Origin: Candidatus Accumulibacter sp. 66-26
GTDB taxonomy: Bacteria > Pseudomonadota > Gammaproteobacteria > Burkholderiales > Rhodocyclaceae
Direction: 5' to 3'
Length of the DNA stretch: 64,000 nt
Assembly: GCA_001897745.1 (NCBI GenBank)
Contig: MKUH01000018.1
Coordinates: 89,613-153,612, forward strand
Shown: positions 11,458-21,027 of the stretch, piece after piece
Layout: the number at the start of each line of letters is the position of its first letter
Numbering within the stretch: position 1 is the first letter of the stretch
Translations under genes and position numbers: made by a program
The notes under the pieces: model-generated
What the model was told of the DNA's origin: nothing
The model's input: the letters and a program-made list of their open reading frames with translations, nothing else
Databases searched by the model: none

Positions 11458-14148
11458 TCAGCCCTGCAGGGGCTTGACGACGCGCTTCACCGCCGGGTCT
11501 TCGGGGTGCGGGTGGATGGTGAAGCCGAGGCTGCCCATCAGGCGGAACATCTTCGAGTTGAGCGCCAGCACGTCGCCGACCACGGCGCGGTAGCCCTTGG
11601 TGCGCGCGCATTCGATAAGCGCCGTCATCAGCTTGCGGCCGATGCCGTGCTTCTGCCAGTCGTCGGCGATCGCCAGCGCGAACTCGACCGATTCGCCGTC
11701 CGGGTTGGTCACGTAGCGTGCGACGCCGATCTGCAACTCCTTGCCGTCGTCGCCCGGTACCGTCGCGACGAGCGCCATCTCGCGGTCGTAGTCGATCTGC
11801 GTGAAGCGCACCAGCATGGCCTGCGTCAGTTCGCGCAGCGTGTCCATGAAGCGGTAGTACTTGCTTTCGTCGGACATGCGCTTGACGAAGTCCTGTTCCA
11901 TCTCGGCGTCTTCCGGGCGGATCGGGCGGACCGTGACGGTGCGTCCGTCGGGTAGTTGCCAGTCCTGGATCAGATGCACCGGGTAGGGGTGGATCGCCAT
12001 GTGCGAGTAGCGGTCGCCGGTCGGCGGCGTGAAGTCGATCACGATGCGCGCGTCGGCGGCGATCGCGCCGTTCTCGTCGACGATCAGCGGGTTGAGGTCG
12101 AGTTCCTGCAGCCAGGGCAGCTCGCACACCATCTCGGAGATGTTGAGCAGCACTTCCTCGAGCGCGTCGAGATTGACCGGCGGCATGTTGCGGAACTCGC
12201 CGAGCAGCTTCGAGGCGCGCGTCGACTTGATCAGGTCCTGTGCCAGGTAGCCGTTGAGCGGCGGCAGGGCGACCGCGCGGTCGCTGAAGATTTCGACCTC
12301 GGTGCCGCCGGCGCCGAAGGTGATGATCGGTCCGAAGATCGGGTCGCGCACGACGCCGACCATCAGCTCGCGGCCGTGCGGGCGGGCGAGGTAGGGCTCG
12401 ATCGAGACACCGTTGATGCGCGCGTCGGGATGCTTTTTCTGCACCGTCTCGATGATGTCGTGGTAGGCGTTGCGCACGGCCGGGGCGTTGGTGATGTTGA
12501 GGCGCACGCCGCCGGCGTCGCTCTTGTGGATGAGGTCCGGCGAATCGACCTTCATCGCGATCGGGAAGCCGAGTTGCTCGGCGAGCAGCAGCGCTTCGGT
12601 CGGCGTGCGCGCGACCATGGTCTGCGCGACGGGGACGCGGAAGGCGCGCAGGATGGCCTTCGACTCCATCTCGGAGAGGACCTTGCGGCGTTCCTGCAGA
12701 ACGGCCTCGATCAGCATCTTGGCCCCCTCCGTTTCCGGGCGGGTGGTCGTCGACGAAGGTTCCGGCGTTTGCAGCAGGAGCTTCTGGTTCCGGTAGTAGG
12801 TCGAGATGTGGTAGTACAGCTCGACCGCCGTTTCCGGCATGCGGAAGGCCGGGATCGATGCGTTCTCCATCGCCAGGCGCGCTTCGAGCACCTGTTCCTC
12901 GCCCATCCAGCAGGTCAGGATCGGCTTCGAGGTCTGGTCGCTGACGTCGATCACCGCCTGCGCGACGGCCATCGGCTGCGTCATCGCCTGCGGCGAGAGC
13001 ATCACCAGCATGCCGTCCACGTCCTCGTCCTGCGCCACCGCAAGGATGGCATCGCGGTAGCGCTCGGGCGTCGCGTCGCCGCCGATGTCGATCGGATTGC
13101 TGTGCGACCAGGTGGGCGGCAGCGCCGTGTTGAGCGACTGCGTGGTCGCCATCGACAGGTTGGCGAGCGGAATGTCGAGGTCGCCGGCGCGGTCGGCGGC
13201 CATCGCGCCCGGTCCGCCGCCGTTGGTGATGATGGCCAGGCGCTTGCCTTGCGGGCGGAACTTGGAGGCCAGCGCCTTCGAGGCGTAGAACAGCTGGCCG
13301 ACGTTCTTGACGCGCACGACGCCGGCGCGGCGGATGGCGGCGTCGAAAACGATGTCGGAGCCGGCGATCATGCCCGAGTGGGTCTGCACGGCGGCCGAGC
13401 CGGCGGCGTGGCGGCCGGCCTTGAGCAGGATGATCGGCTTGATGCGCGCCGCCGAGCGCAGCGAGCTCATGAAGCGGCGGGCGTTGCGGATGCCTTCGAC
13501 GTAAAGCAGGATGTAGTGCGTGCGGCTGTCGTAGATCAGGTAGTCGAGAATCTCGCCGAAATCGACGTCGGCCGTGCTGCCCAGCGAAATGACGCTGGAG
13601 AAGCCGACGCGGTTGCTCTTCGCCCAGTCGAGTACCGAGGAGCACATGGCGCCCGATTGCGAAACCAGCGCGAGATGGCCGACGTTGGCATTGACGCGCG
13701 CGAAGGTGGCGTTCAGGCCGAGTTCCGGGCGGATGATGCCGAGGCAGTTGGGGCCGAGCACGCGCACGTTGTAGCTGCGGGCGATTTCGAGCATCTTGCG
13801 TTCGAGCGCGGCGCCCGAGTGGCCGGCCTCGGCGAAGCCCGAGGTGACGACGATGACGTTCTTGACGCCGCTGCGGCCGCACTGCTCGACGATGGCCGGC
13901 ACCGTCTGCGGGCGGGTGGCGATCACCGCCAGTTCGACGCGCGCGCCGATCTCTTCGATCGACTTGTAGGCTTCGACGCCCTGCACCGTCTCGTGTTTGG
14001 GGTTGATCGGGTACAGGCGGCCCTTGTAGCCCGAGTCGAGGATGTTCTTGAAGAGGATGTTGCCGACCGAATTTTCGCGGTCGGAGGCGCCGATCACGGC
14101 GACGGATTTGGGTTCGAACAGACTGGTCAGATAGTGTTGTTCAAGCAT
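11458..14148 (-). CDS. PatZ/Pka-like protein: NDP-forming acyl-CoA synthetase fused to GNAT acetyltransferase
   Basis: This 896-residue protein matches E. coli PatZ and Salmonella Pat (about 886 residues), which acetylate lysines on acetyl-CoA synthetase and other proteins. In order it has a CoA-binding domain (about 1-135), a succinyl-CoA-ligase-like domain (150-300), a flavodoxin-like region, an ATP-grasp domain (about 490-710) and a C-terminal GNAT domain (about 740-890). GNAT motif A reads HGIGRKLM, and the Glu of VEFALAI corresponds to the catalytic Glu of Pat. Unusually for a Pat protein, His257 in THSGMIAGSD is present; it aligns with the phosphorylated His of ADP-forming acetyl-CoA synthetases, which Pat has lost. 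The ligase half may be active. Monocistronic, with a shared terminator. Confidence 0.88.
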   Translation of the reverse strand: MLEQHYLTSLFEPKSVAVIGASDRENSVGNILFKNILDSGYKGRLYPINPKHETVQGVEAYKSIEEIGARVELAVIATRPQTVPAIVEQCGRSGVKNVIVVTSGFAEAGHSGAALERKMLEIARSYNVRVLGPNCLGIIRPELGLNATFARVNANVGHLALVSQSGAMCSSVLDWAKSNRVGFSSVISLGSTADVDFGEILDYLIYDSRTHYILLYVEGIRNARRFMSSLRSAARIKPIILLKAGRHAAGSAAVQTHSGMIAGSDIVFDAAIRRAGVVRVKNVGQLFYASKALASKFRPQGKRLAIITNGGGPGAMAADRAGDLDIPLANLSMATTQSLNTALPPTWSHSNPIDIGGDATPERYRDAILAVAQDEDVDGMLVMLSPQAMTQPMAVAQAVIDVSDQTSKPILTCWMGEEQVLEARLAMENASIPAFRMPETAVELYYHISTYYRNQKLLLQTPEPSSTTTRPETEGAKMLIEAVLQERRKVLSEMESKAILRAFRVPVAQTMVARTPTEALLLAEQLGFPIAMKVDSPDLIHKSDAGGVRLNITNAPAVRNAYHDIIETVQKKHPDARINGVSIEPYLARPHGRELMVGVVRDPIFGPIITFGAGGTEVEIFSDRAVALPPLNGYLAQDLIKSTRASKLLGEFRNMPPVNLDALEEVLLNISEMVCELPWLQELDLNPLIVDENGAIAADARIVIDFTPPTGDRYSHMAIHPYPVHLIQDWQLPDGRTVTVRPIRPEDAEMEQDFVKRMSDESKYYRFMDTLRELTQAMLVRFTQIDYDREMALVATVPGDDGKELQIGVARYVTNPDGESVEFALAIADDWQKHGIGRKLMTALIECARTKGYRAVVGDVLALNSKMFRLMGSLGFTIHPHPEDPAVKRVVKPLQG

Positions 14149-14414
14149 GTTGTTTCACTCAGTAGGTGACCGGTGCAATAGGATGAATGGATTTTTGCGA
14201 CGCAGCAATCTAGCACGAATTATCCCTTTGGTCTCTAGGGGAAAACACCTAGTATCGCGTGCCGGAACCAATGCCGGGAAAAAATGCTGAAAGCCCTGTT
14301 TTAAACGCTCTCAGCGATGTTTTTTCGAGCGGCCGAAAAAACGTCCGGGCGGCCGGAGCGGCGCATCGTTTCCGGAGTTGTGGTTGTGCGGCGCAGCATG
14401 AAAAACCCCGGCAC

Positions 14415-14852
14415 TCATGCGGCGACGCTTTCCGCCAGGCTGCTGTCGATCCGGATTTCCGAACGCAGCGTGCGGTACATCGGGCACTTGTTGGCGATCT
14501 CGAGCATCCGGGTGCGCTGCTCGGGGCTCAGGTCGCCTTCCAGGGTGATGGTGCGCTCGATGCGGTCGACCTTGCCCTGACCTTCGACCTCGATTTTTTC
14601 GTGCGTCAGTTCGACGTTGATCGCATTCAGCGGCAGCTTCTTGATCTCGGCGTACATGCGCAGCGTTATCGACGTGCAGGCGCCGAGCGCCGCGAGCAGG
14701 TAGTCGTAGGGCGCCGGGCCGGCATCTTCGCCGCCGGCCGCGACGGGTTCGTCGGCGAGCAGGCTGTGGCGGCCGATGCGCACGCTCTGCTGATAACGGC
14801 CCAGGCCGTTTTCACCGACGCTGACCGAGGTGGGATGATTGTTTTGCGTCAC
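14415..14852 (-). CDS. OsmC/YhfA-like peroxiredoxin-family protein
   Basis: This 145-residue OsmC-family protein belongs to a group of thiol-dependent (hydro)peroxide reductases. The two redox cysteines are in LGACTSITLRMYA and NKCPMYRTL; the second is closest to the YhfA subgroup (KCPVHRTL). A GTG start at 14852 was chosen because AGGAG lies eight bases upstream. The frame is open to 14921, but that would overlap the divergent methyltransferase gene and its ribosome site. The 266 bases between this gene and 14149 hold no gene and only imperfect AT-rich stems. Confidence 0.87.
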   Translation of the reverse strand: MTQNNHPTSVSVGENGLGRYQQSVRIGRHSLLADEPVAAGGEDAGPAPYDYLLAALGACTSITLRMYAEIKKLPLNAINVELTHEKIEVEGQGKVDRIERTITLEGDLSPEQRTRMLEIANKCPMYRTLRSEIRIDSSLAESVAA

Positions 14853-14919
14853 TGCCGAGTCTCCTGGTTGGCTTGTTATCCTGCGAATCATAATTGAAAG
14901 CCATTTGAATGGAAGACGC

Positions 14920-15465
14920 ATGACTCAGCATCCCGAACTCTCTTCCGCGTCGCCGTGGGTGGCGCGCTTCGCTCCCTTGATTCCCGCCGGCGGCGAGGTG
15001 CTCGATCTGGCCTGCGGCGGCGGGCGGCACACGCGCCTGCTGGCCGGGCTGGGCTACCGCGTCGAGGCGGTCGACCGGGAGACGGGCGGCCTCGACGATC
15101 TGGCGAGGACGGCCGGCGTGACGGTGCGCACGGCCGATCTCGAGGGCGGTCCCTGGCCTTATGGCGGGCGGCGTTTTGCCGGGGTGGTGGCGACCAACTA
15201 CCTGCATCGTCCGCGTCTCGCCGATCTGCTGGCGGTCCTGGCCGATCCCGGCGTTCTGATCTACGAAACCTTCATGCTCGGCAACGAACGCTACGGCCGG
15301 CCGGCGAGTCCGGAATTCCTGCTGCGCCCGCAGGAGCTGCTGCAGGTGGCGGCCGCCGCCGGCCTGCGCGTGCTGGCCTTCGAGGAAGGCTACGTCGACC
15401 GGCCCAAGCCGGCGCTCGTGCAGCGTCTGTGCGCCGCGCGCGGCGAGGTGACGGCGCGTCTCTGA
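14920..15465 (+). CDS. Class I SAM-dependent methyltransferase
   Basis: This 181-residue soluble protein has SAM-binding motif I VLDLACGGGRHTRLLAGLG at about residues 27-45, the acidic AVDRE of motif II, and a later GVVATNYLHRPRL. It resembles the TehB/UbiE-like small methyltransferases; the substrate is unknown. The ATG at 14920 is preceded by GGAAG. It is divergent from the OsmC gene (67 bases apart) and converges directly on mnmH, whose stop codon is immediately adjacent. Confidence 0.85.
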   Translation: MTQHPELSSASPWVARFAPLIPAGGEVLDLACGGGRHTRLLAGLGYRVEAVDRETGGLDDLARTAGVTVRTADLEGGPWPYGGRRFAGVVATNYLHRPRLADLLAVLADPGVLIYETFMLGNERYGRPASPEFLLRPQELLQVAAAAGLRVLAFEEGYVDRPKPALVQRLCAARGEVTARL

Positions 15466-16521
15466 TCAGCGCCCGGCGATCCGGCGCGCGACGGCTTCGA
15501 TGCCTTGCGCGCCGAGGTCGTCGGTGGCGAAGGTTTGCGGCGCCGCCGTAAAGCCCGCGTAGTTGCGGTTTTGCGAGCGCTGGTAGAGCGGGTCGTAGTG
15601 CAGGGCGAGGAGTTCGCCGACCAGTTCGCGCCACTGCCCGGTGCAGACGTACTCCTGCCAGCGCGCCACGGTTTCGCGGCTCTGCAGCTTGCGCAGGGCG
15701 TCGAGGCGCGAGTTGAGCCAGTCGGGCGCCTGCAGGAAGTAGGCGTAGTCGCGCAGCAGGAAGTCGACGCGCGCCGCGAATTCCGCCTCGACGTTCAGGC
15801 ACTGGCCGGCGCGCATCGTCTCGAGCAGTGCGTCGGGCAGGTGGATGTGGCCGATCTTGCGGCTTTCGGCTTCGACATAGACCGGGCGCTCCGGGTCGAA
15901 GGCGCGCAGCGCCAGCAGCAGGCGCGATTCGAAAGCCTTTTGTGAAGGCTGCGGCTGGTCGGGCAGCACGCCGAGCACCGAACCCTTGTGGCAGGCCAGT
16001 TCCTCGAGGTCGAGCACCTGCTCGCCGAGTCGGGCGAGCGCCTGCAGGATGCGGCTCTTGCCGCTGCCGGTGGCGCCGCAGACGACCTTCAGCCGCAGTC
16101 GGCGCGGCAGCTCGGCGAGGGCTTCGACGACCTGCTTGCGATAGACCTTGTAGCCGCCTTCGAGCTGGCAGGCGTCCCAGCCGATGCGGCGGAAGATCAG
16201 CGTCATTGAGCCGCTGCGCTGCCCGCCGCGCCAGCAGACGATGAGCGGGCGCCAGGTTTTCGGGCGGTCGAGGAATTTTTCGCGCAGATGGCGGGCGATA
16301 TTCTCGGCGACGTAGGCGGCGCCGATCTTCTTGGCCTCGAAGGGCGAGGCCTGCTTGTAGAGGGTGCCGACCTCGATGCGCTGGTCGTTGTCGAGGACCG
16401 GGCAGTTGATCGCGCCGGGGATGTGGTCTTCGGCGAATTCGGCCGGCGAGCGGACGTCGATGATCTCGTCGAAAGCTCCGGGGTGGCCGATCTCTTCCAG
16501 GCTGGCGCTGCCTTGTTTCAT
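15466..16521 (-). CDS. mnmH: tRNA 2-selenouridine synthase MnmH/SelU
   Basis: MnmH replaces sulfur by selenium in the wobble 2-thiouridine of certain tRNAs, using selenophosphate and a geranylated intermediate. The 351-residue protein has an N-terminal rhodanese domain with the active cysteine in VCWRGGQRS (about residue 96) and a C-terminal P-loop domain with GATGSGKS (about 149). Length and order fit the family. Its presence implies that the genome makes selenophosphate (SelD), although selD is not in this window. Confidence 0.93.
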   Translation of the reverse strand: MKQGSASLEEIGHPGAFDEIIDVRSPAEFAEDHIPGAINCPVLDNDQRIEVGTLYKQASPFEAKKIGAAYVAENIARHLREKFLDRPKTWRPLIVCWRGGQRSGSMTLIFRRIGWDACQLEGGYKVYRKQVVEALAELPRRLRLKVVCGATGSGKSRILQALARLGEQVLDLEELACHKGSVLGVLPDQPQPSQKAFESRLLLALRAFDPERPVYVEAESRKIGHIHLPDALLETMRAGQCLNVEAEFAARVDFLLRDYAYFLQAPDWLNSRLDALRKLQSRETVARWQEYVCTGQWRELVGELLALHYDPLYQRSQNRNYAGFTAAPQTFATDDLGAQGIEAVARRIAGR

Positions 16522-16552
16522 CCCGCGTTGCTTCCGTGTGTGCGATGGGCCG

Positions 16553-17179
16553 CTATTTTAGCAGCGGCGCCAGTCCCCGCCAGACATTGTCGAGCAGCAG
16601 CACTTGCGCTTCGGCCGTCGGATGCAGGTTGTCGGATTGAAACAGGCCGGGCTGCGTCGCCACGCCGTCGAGCAGGAAGTCGACGAAAGCCGTTTTCCGG
16701 GCGCGGGCGACTTCGCCGAAGACGGCGTGGAAGGTCGCGGCGTAGGGGCCGTAGTTGGGCGGCAGGCGCTGCCCGACGATCAGCACGCGCGCCTGCCGCT
16801 TCTGCGCGGCGCCGGCGATGGCTTCGAGATTCTCGCGCAGGGTCGCCACCGGCAGGCCGCGCAGGCCGTCGTTGCTACCCAGCGCGACGATGACGACGGC
16901 CGGTGCGTGGCGGCCGAGCAGGGCGTCGATGCGGGCGCGCCCGCCGCTCGTGGTTTCGCCCGAGATGCTCGCGTTGACGACGCTATAATCGAGCTTCCTC
17001 TCCTGCAGCCGCCGCGCCAGCAGGGCCGGCCAGGCGGCGTCCTGGCGGATGCCGTAGCCGGCCGAGAGCGAGTCGCCGAAGACGAGGATGGTTTTTGCGG
17101 CAAGCGCCGGCGACGCCGGCAGGAGCAGCAGGCACGACAGCAATGCGCTCAACAGCGCACGATACGGAAAGCGGAACAT
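16553..17179 (-). CDS. tesA: TesA-type GDSL esterase / lysophospholipase
   Basis: This 208-residue periplasmic SGNH hydrolase is close to E. coli TesA (acyl-CoA thioesterase I / arylesterase). A signal peptide spans about residues 1-27, ending PASPALA. Catalytic blocks are GDSLSAGYG (Ser), GGRARID, GSNDGLRG and DNLHPTAEA (Asp-His). The start at 17179 begins right at the signal peptide; the frame is open much further upstream but that lies inside the divergent ATPase gene. The start codon overlaps that of the ATPase gene head-to-head (CATG), the same neighbour pair as tesA-ybbA in E. coli. Confidence 0.9.
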   Translation of the reverse strand: MFRFPYRALLSALLSCLLLLPASPALAAKTILVFGDSLSAGYGIRQDAAWPALLARRLQERKLDYSVVNASISGETTSGGRARIDALLGRHAPAVVIVALGSNDGLRGLPVATLRENLEAIAGAAQKRQARVLIVGQRLPPNYGPYAATFHAVFGEVARARKTAFVDFLLDGVATQPGLFQSDNLHPTAEAQVLLLDNVWRGLAPLLK

Positions 17180-17924
17180 GACGGAAATCGCAGCCGAGGC
17201 GGTGGATGGGGTGAATGAGACGGTGGGTGAAAAAGCGTCGGGGGGCGCCGCGGAAGCCGTGGTCGAAGTCAGCCGCCTGCTCAAGCAGGTCGATAACGGC
17301 GGCGAGGCGTTGACCATTCTGCACGAGATTTCGTTCGCGGTGGCCGCAGGCGAGACGGTGGCGGTGGTCGGCGCCTCGGGCTCGGGCAAGTCGACCCTGC
17401 TCGGACTGTTGGCCGGACTCGATCTGCCGAGCAGCGGCTCGGTCACGCTGGCCGGCGAGAACCTCGCGGGACTCGACGAGGATGCGCGGGCCGTGCTGCG
17501 CGGCCGCCTGCTCGGTTTCGTCTTCCAGTCCTTCCAACTGCTGCCGTCGCTGACCGCACTGGAAAACGTGATGCTGCCGCTCGAACTGGCTGCGATGCCC
17601 GATGCGCGCGCGCGCGCCGAGCACTGGCTGCAGCGCGTCGGCCTGGGGCATCGCCTGCGCCACTATCCGAAGCACCTGTCCGGCGGCGAGCAGCAGCGCG
17701 TCGCGCTGGCCCGCGCCTTCGCGCCCAATCCCCGGCTGGTCCTGGCCGACGAGCCGACCGGCAACCTCGACGCGGCGACCGGCCATCAGATCATCGAACT
17801 GATGTTTGCGATCAACGCCGAGCGCGGCACCACGCTGATCCTCGTCACGCACGACGACGAAATCGCGGCCCGCTGCGCGCGGCGGCTGCACATGCACGCC
17901 GGGCGGATCGAGGAGATCGCCTGA
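17178..17924 (+). CDS. YbbA-like ABC transporter ATP-binding protein
   Basis: This 248-residue ATPase is of the LolD/MacB family. It shows Walker [10 protein letters not shown], signature [14 protein letters not shown], Walker [12 protein letters not shown] and a switch histidine in VTHDD. About 30 variable residues precede the ABC domain. E. coli ybbA has the same head-to-head position with tesA and is followed by the permease ybbP; here no permease follows, and the next gene encodes a DUF342 protein. The partner must be elsewhere or be missing. The exact start is uncertain because several GTG codons follow in frame. Confidence 0.86.
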   Translation: MTEIAAEAVDGVNETVGEKASGGAAEAVVEVSRLLKQVDNGGEALTILHEISFAVAAGETVAVVGASGSGKSTLLGLLAGLDLPSSGSVTLAGENLAGLDEDARAVLRGRLLGFVFQSFQLLPSLTALENVMLPLELAAMPDARARAEHWLQRVGLGHRLRHYPKHLSGGEQQRVALARAFAPNPRLVLADEPTGNLDAATGHQIIELMFAINAERGTTLILVTHDDEIAARCARRLHMHAGRIEEIA

Positions 17925-18098
17925 GGACGGGGTCTCCTTCGATGCTCCGGGCGCTTGCCGCGCCAGGGCGTTACACTACAGAAAAAGAACGGCCGGCCGT
18001 CATTCTCATCGGGAGAGCGGACCGGCTCGCGGCGTGCGGCGCGAAATGATCCCCGGCTGTCCGGGCGTCGTTTCGCGGACAAAAGACAAGGGGGGGGA

Positions 18099-19700
18099 AT
18101 GTCTGGATTTCCGGGTTTGGTTTTTTTCGAGGATGCGGGCAAGGTTCTCGTGCGCGTCGAAGCGGCGGCGGAGCGGCCGCCGCTCGTAGCGGATCGCTTG
18201 CATGAATTGCTGGTCGAGGCCGGTTACGGCGACTGTCTGCCGAACGACGCGGCGCTGACCGCTTTGCTGATCCGCTGCAACGCTCAGGAAAGCGGCTTCG
18301 AGCTGCAGGTCGGCGAGCGCCGTGACGGCGCTTTCGAGCTGACGGTGGACGACGATGCGATGCACGCCTGGGTGACGCTGGCGGCGGCGCGCGGCGGCCG
18401 GCCGGTGGCGTCTGAAAACGTGTTCATGGCGCTCGGCGAGGCCGGCCTGCTCTACGGCATCGACGAGGCTGCCGTGCGCGCGGCGTGCGCGGCGAACGCC
18501 GATACCCGTTTCTGCGCGGCGCGCGGCCTGCCGGCTGAGGATGGCGAAAACGCGCGTTTCGAACTGCTGGTCGACGATACGCGCGACCGGGTGCCCCGGA
18601 TGAACGAGAGCGGGCTGATCGATTTCCGCGAGCTTGGCGCGATTCCGGTGGTCGAGGCCGGGCAGGCGCTGATGCGGCGCGTGCCGCCGACGCGCGGCGT
18701 CGATGGACACAATGTGCGCGGCGAGCTCGTTCCGGCGCAACCGGGACGCGCCGAGCCTTTCGTCGACGGACTGATCGGTGCGGCAGCCGACCCGGGCGAG
18801 CCCAACCTGCTGGTCGCCCTGGTCAATGGTCAGCCGGTGCGTTGCGGCAACGGCGTTTCGGTCGAGCAGGTGGTGCGCTTCGGCAACGTCAATCTCGCTT
18901 CCGGCAACATTTCCTTCGACGGGACCGTGCATGTCGAGGGCGAGATCGCGCCCGGGATGAAGGTGCATGCGACCGGCGACATCATCGTCAGCGGCGTCGT
19001 CGACGGTGCCGATCTCGATGCCGGCGGCGACATCCAGATCGGCGGCGGCGTCATCGCACAGGCCAAGGTGCGCGCCGCCGGTTCGGTTTCGGCGCGCTTC
19101 GCGGAGAACGCGCAAATCTACGCCGGAAGTACGATCTCGATCGGCGACATGGCGCTGCAGTGCGACCTGCAGGCGATCAACAGCATCGTCGTCGGGAACA
19201 ATTCGCCGCAGCGCGGACGGCTGGCCGGCGGTTCGGCGCGCGCCATGATGCTGGTCGGCGCTCCGGTCTATGGGCTGGCCACGGGCGGCGTGACGAGCGT
19301 GCTGGTCGGCGTCAATCCGGTGCTCGAAGCGCAGTATCAGGAAATTCTGCAGCGCATCGAGAAGCTGCGGGGCGAGGAAGACAGCCTGCAGAAGCTCGTC
19401 CAGCACCTGACCAAGGCCGGCGACAAGGGCGGCATGCTGGAGCGCGCCAAGGCTTCCTGGCAGCGGGCCGTGCAGGGCTGGGCGCAACTGCTGCCCGAAA
19501 AGGACGAGCTGGAAAAGCAGCTCGCATTCATCCAGGGCGCGAAGATCAAGGTCGGCGTCGGGGTGTCAGGCGCGGTTGACGTCGCTTTCGGGAAGAAATC
19601 GCTGCGTCTGCGCCGCGCCTGCGATGCCGGGGAGTTCGTGCTGTGCGACGGGCGGATCGTGTTCGTCGATCCATCCGGCGAAGCCCAGGAACTGGGTTAG
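18099..19700 (+). CDS. DUF342 (FapA-like) domain protein
   Basis: This 533-residue predicted cytoplasmic protein matches the DUF342/FapA family. After a variable N-terminal region it has the typical central part (VPPTRGVDGHNVRGE) and a glycine/valine-rich beta-helix-like stretch at about residues 255-400 (GEIAPGMKVHATGDIIVSG). A coiled coil at about 405-480 and a short C-terminal beta domain follow. Family members are linked to polar flagellar assembly in Vibrio and to surface-associated functions, but no flagellar genes are near. A purine-rich AAGGGGGGGGA precedes the ATG; the open frame back to 17955 is ignored because it has no ribosome site. The 174 bases upstream hold no other gene. Confidence 0.8.
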   Translation: MSGFPGLVFFEDAGKVLVRVEAAAERPPLVADRLHELLVEAGYGDCLPNDAALTALLIRCNAQESGFELQVGERRDGAFELTVDDDAMHAWVTLAAARGGRPVASENVFMALGEAGLLYGIDEAAVRAACAANADTRFCAARGLPAEDGENARFELLVDDTRDRVPRMNESGLIDFRELGAIPVVEAGQALMRRVPPTRGVDGHNVRGELVPAQPGRAEPFVDGLIGAAADPGEPNLLVALVNGQPVRCGNGVSVEQVVRFGNVNLASGNISFDGTVHVEGEIAPGMKVHATGDIIVSGVVDGADLDAGGDIQIGGGVIAQAKVRAAGSVSARFAENAQIYAGSTISIGDMALQCDLQAINSIVVGNNSPQRGRLAGGSARAMMLVGAPVYGLATGGVTSVLVGVNPVLEAQYQEILQRIEKLRGEEDSLQKLVQHLTKAGDKGGMLERAKASWQRAVQGWAQLLPEKDELEKQLAFIQGAKIKVGVGVSGAVDVAFGKKSLRLRRACDAGEFVLCDGRIVFVDPSGEAQELG

Positions 19701-21019
19701 GGCGTTTCGGAAAGGATGCCGCGCGCGGCGGCGATGCCGCTGCGCACGGCGCCTTCGATGGTCGCCGGGTAGTCGGCGCAGGCGTAGTCGCCGGCGATCC
19801 ACAGCCCGTCGCGCGGACTGCGCGGCGCCGGGCGCGGCAGGCTGGGGCGGCAGGAGAAGGTGGCACGCCGCTCGCGGATGGTCTGCTGCCAGAGCGGCGG
19901 CGGCAGCTTGCGCCGCAGCGCGTCTTCCAGTTCGACGTGCAGTTCGGCGGCGAGTGCTGCGCTGTCGCGCTCGTCCCAGGCGCCGTGGGCGCTCAGGACG
20001 AAGCCGAGGACGCCGCGCGGGCCGCCCAGCGCGCCGCGGTCGAAAACCCATTGTCCCAATCCCTTACCGTCGGCGGCGTCGAGTCCGAGCATCGGGAAGG
20101 GCAGGCTCGTTTCCGGCGGATAGGCGAGATACACGGTGCCGATCGGTTCGTAGGCGTAGGTCGCCAGTTGCGCGCCGAGCGCCGCCGTCGCCGGATGTCC
20201 GGCGAGCAGCGCGGCCGCGTGCTGCGGGGCGGTGGCGAGGACGATGCGATCGAAGGTCTCGTCGGCAATGCGCAGGCCGTCGTTGCTCAGATCGTCATCG
20301 ATTTGTTCGACCCGTGTCGAGAGGCGGATTTCGCCCCCGTGGCGGCGGATGAATTCGACGGCCGGCAGGGGAAAGAGGCGGTCGAGATCGGCCGCCGGCA
20401 GCAGCAGGTCGGTATCGGCGCGGCCGCCGCCCAGGCTGTCGCGCAGCACGTTGGCGAAGATCTGCGCCGAGGCGTCGCGCGGGGCGGTGTTGAGCGCCGC
20501 CAGGCAGAGCGGTTCCCACATGTGGCGGCGCAGGGCGCCGTGCTGGGCATGGCGGTCGAGCAGTTCACCCACCGTGCAATCGGCCGGCAGGCGGTAGTCG
20601 GAGGTCTGCAGGTGGCGCATAAAACGCGCGGCGCCGAGTTTTTCCGCGAGCGGCACGCCGCTTGCGGCGAGCAGGCCGACGGCCAGGTGCAGCGGGGCCG
20701 GCAGGCGCGGCAGACGGAGACGGAAAGGGCGCGGGCGGGCGCCGGGGAAAGCGAGTTCGAGCGGCAGGCGGCGGAGCAGGCGTTCCGGGTCGGCGCCGAC
20801 CAGGCGCATCAGACGCAGGGTGTCGCGATAGGCGCCGATCAGGATGTGCTGGCCGTTGTCGAGTACGTACTCGCGTACCGCGACGGAGCGCGCGCGGCCG
20901 CCGGGCTGCCGTGCGGCTTCGAAGAGCGTCACGGCGGCGCCGGCGGCGGCCAGTTCGACGCCGGCGGCGAGGCCGGCCCAACCGGCGCCGACCACCGCCA
21001 CGCGCAGGTGCGGCTGCAT
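19697..21019 (-). CDS. hpnE: Hydroxysqualene dehydroxylase HpnE
   Basis: This 440-residue FAD-dependent amine-oxidase-fold enzyme reduces hydroxysqualene to squalene as the last step of the HpnCDE route. The N-terminal dinucleotide-binding motif is VVGAGWAGLAAGVELAAAG, followed by GGRARS; a C-terminal GDY.C..YPATIEGAVRSG segment completes the FAD site. The ATG at 21019 lies nine bases after the hpnD stop; a GTG at 21031 overlapping that stop is possible. The stop codon overlaps the convergent DUF342 gene by four bases. Confidence 0.92.
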   Translation of the reverse strand: MQPHLRVAVVGAGWAGLAAGVELAAAGAAVTLFEAARQPGGRARSVAVREYVLDNGQHILIGAYRDTLRLMRLVGADPERLLRRLPLELAFPGARPRPFRLRLPRLPAPLHLAVGLLAASGVPLAEKLGAARFMRHLQTSDYRLPADCTVGELLDRHAQHGALRRHMWEPLCLAALNTAPRDASAQIFANVLRDSLGGGRADTDLLLPAADLDRLFPLPAVEFIRRHGGEIRLSTRVEQIDDDLSNDGLRIADETFDRIVLATAPQHAAALLAGHPATAALGAQLATYAYEPIGTVYLAYPPETSLPFPMLGLDAADGKGLGQWVFDRGALGGPRGVLGFVLSAHGAWDERDSAALAAELHVELEDALRRKLPPPLWQQTIRERRATFSCRPSLPRPAPRSPRDGLWIAGDYACADYPATIEGAVRSGIAAARGILSETP

Positions 21020-21027
21020 CGCCTGCT

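Noticed and set aside
11956..14169. 737-codon open frame opposite the PatZ-like gene
   Set aside because: Antisense shadow; product is Val/Asp/Arg-rich without known domains.
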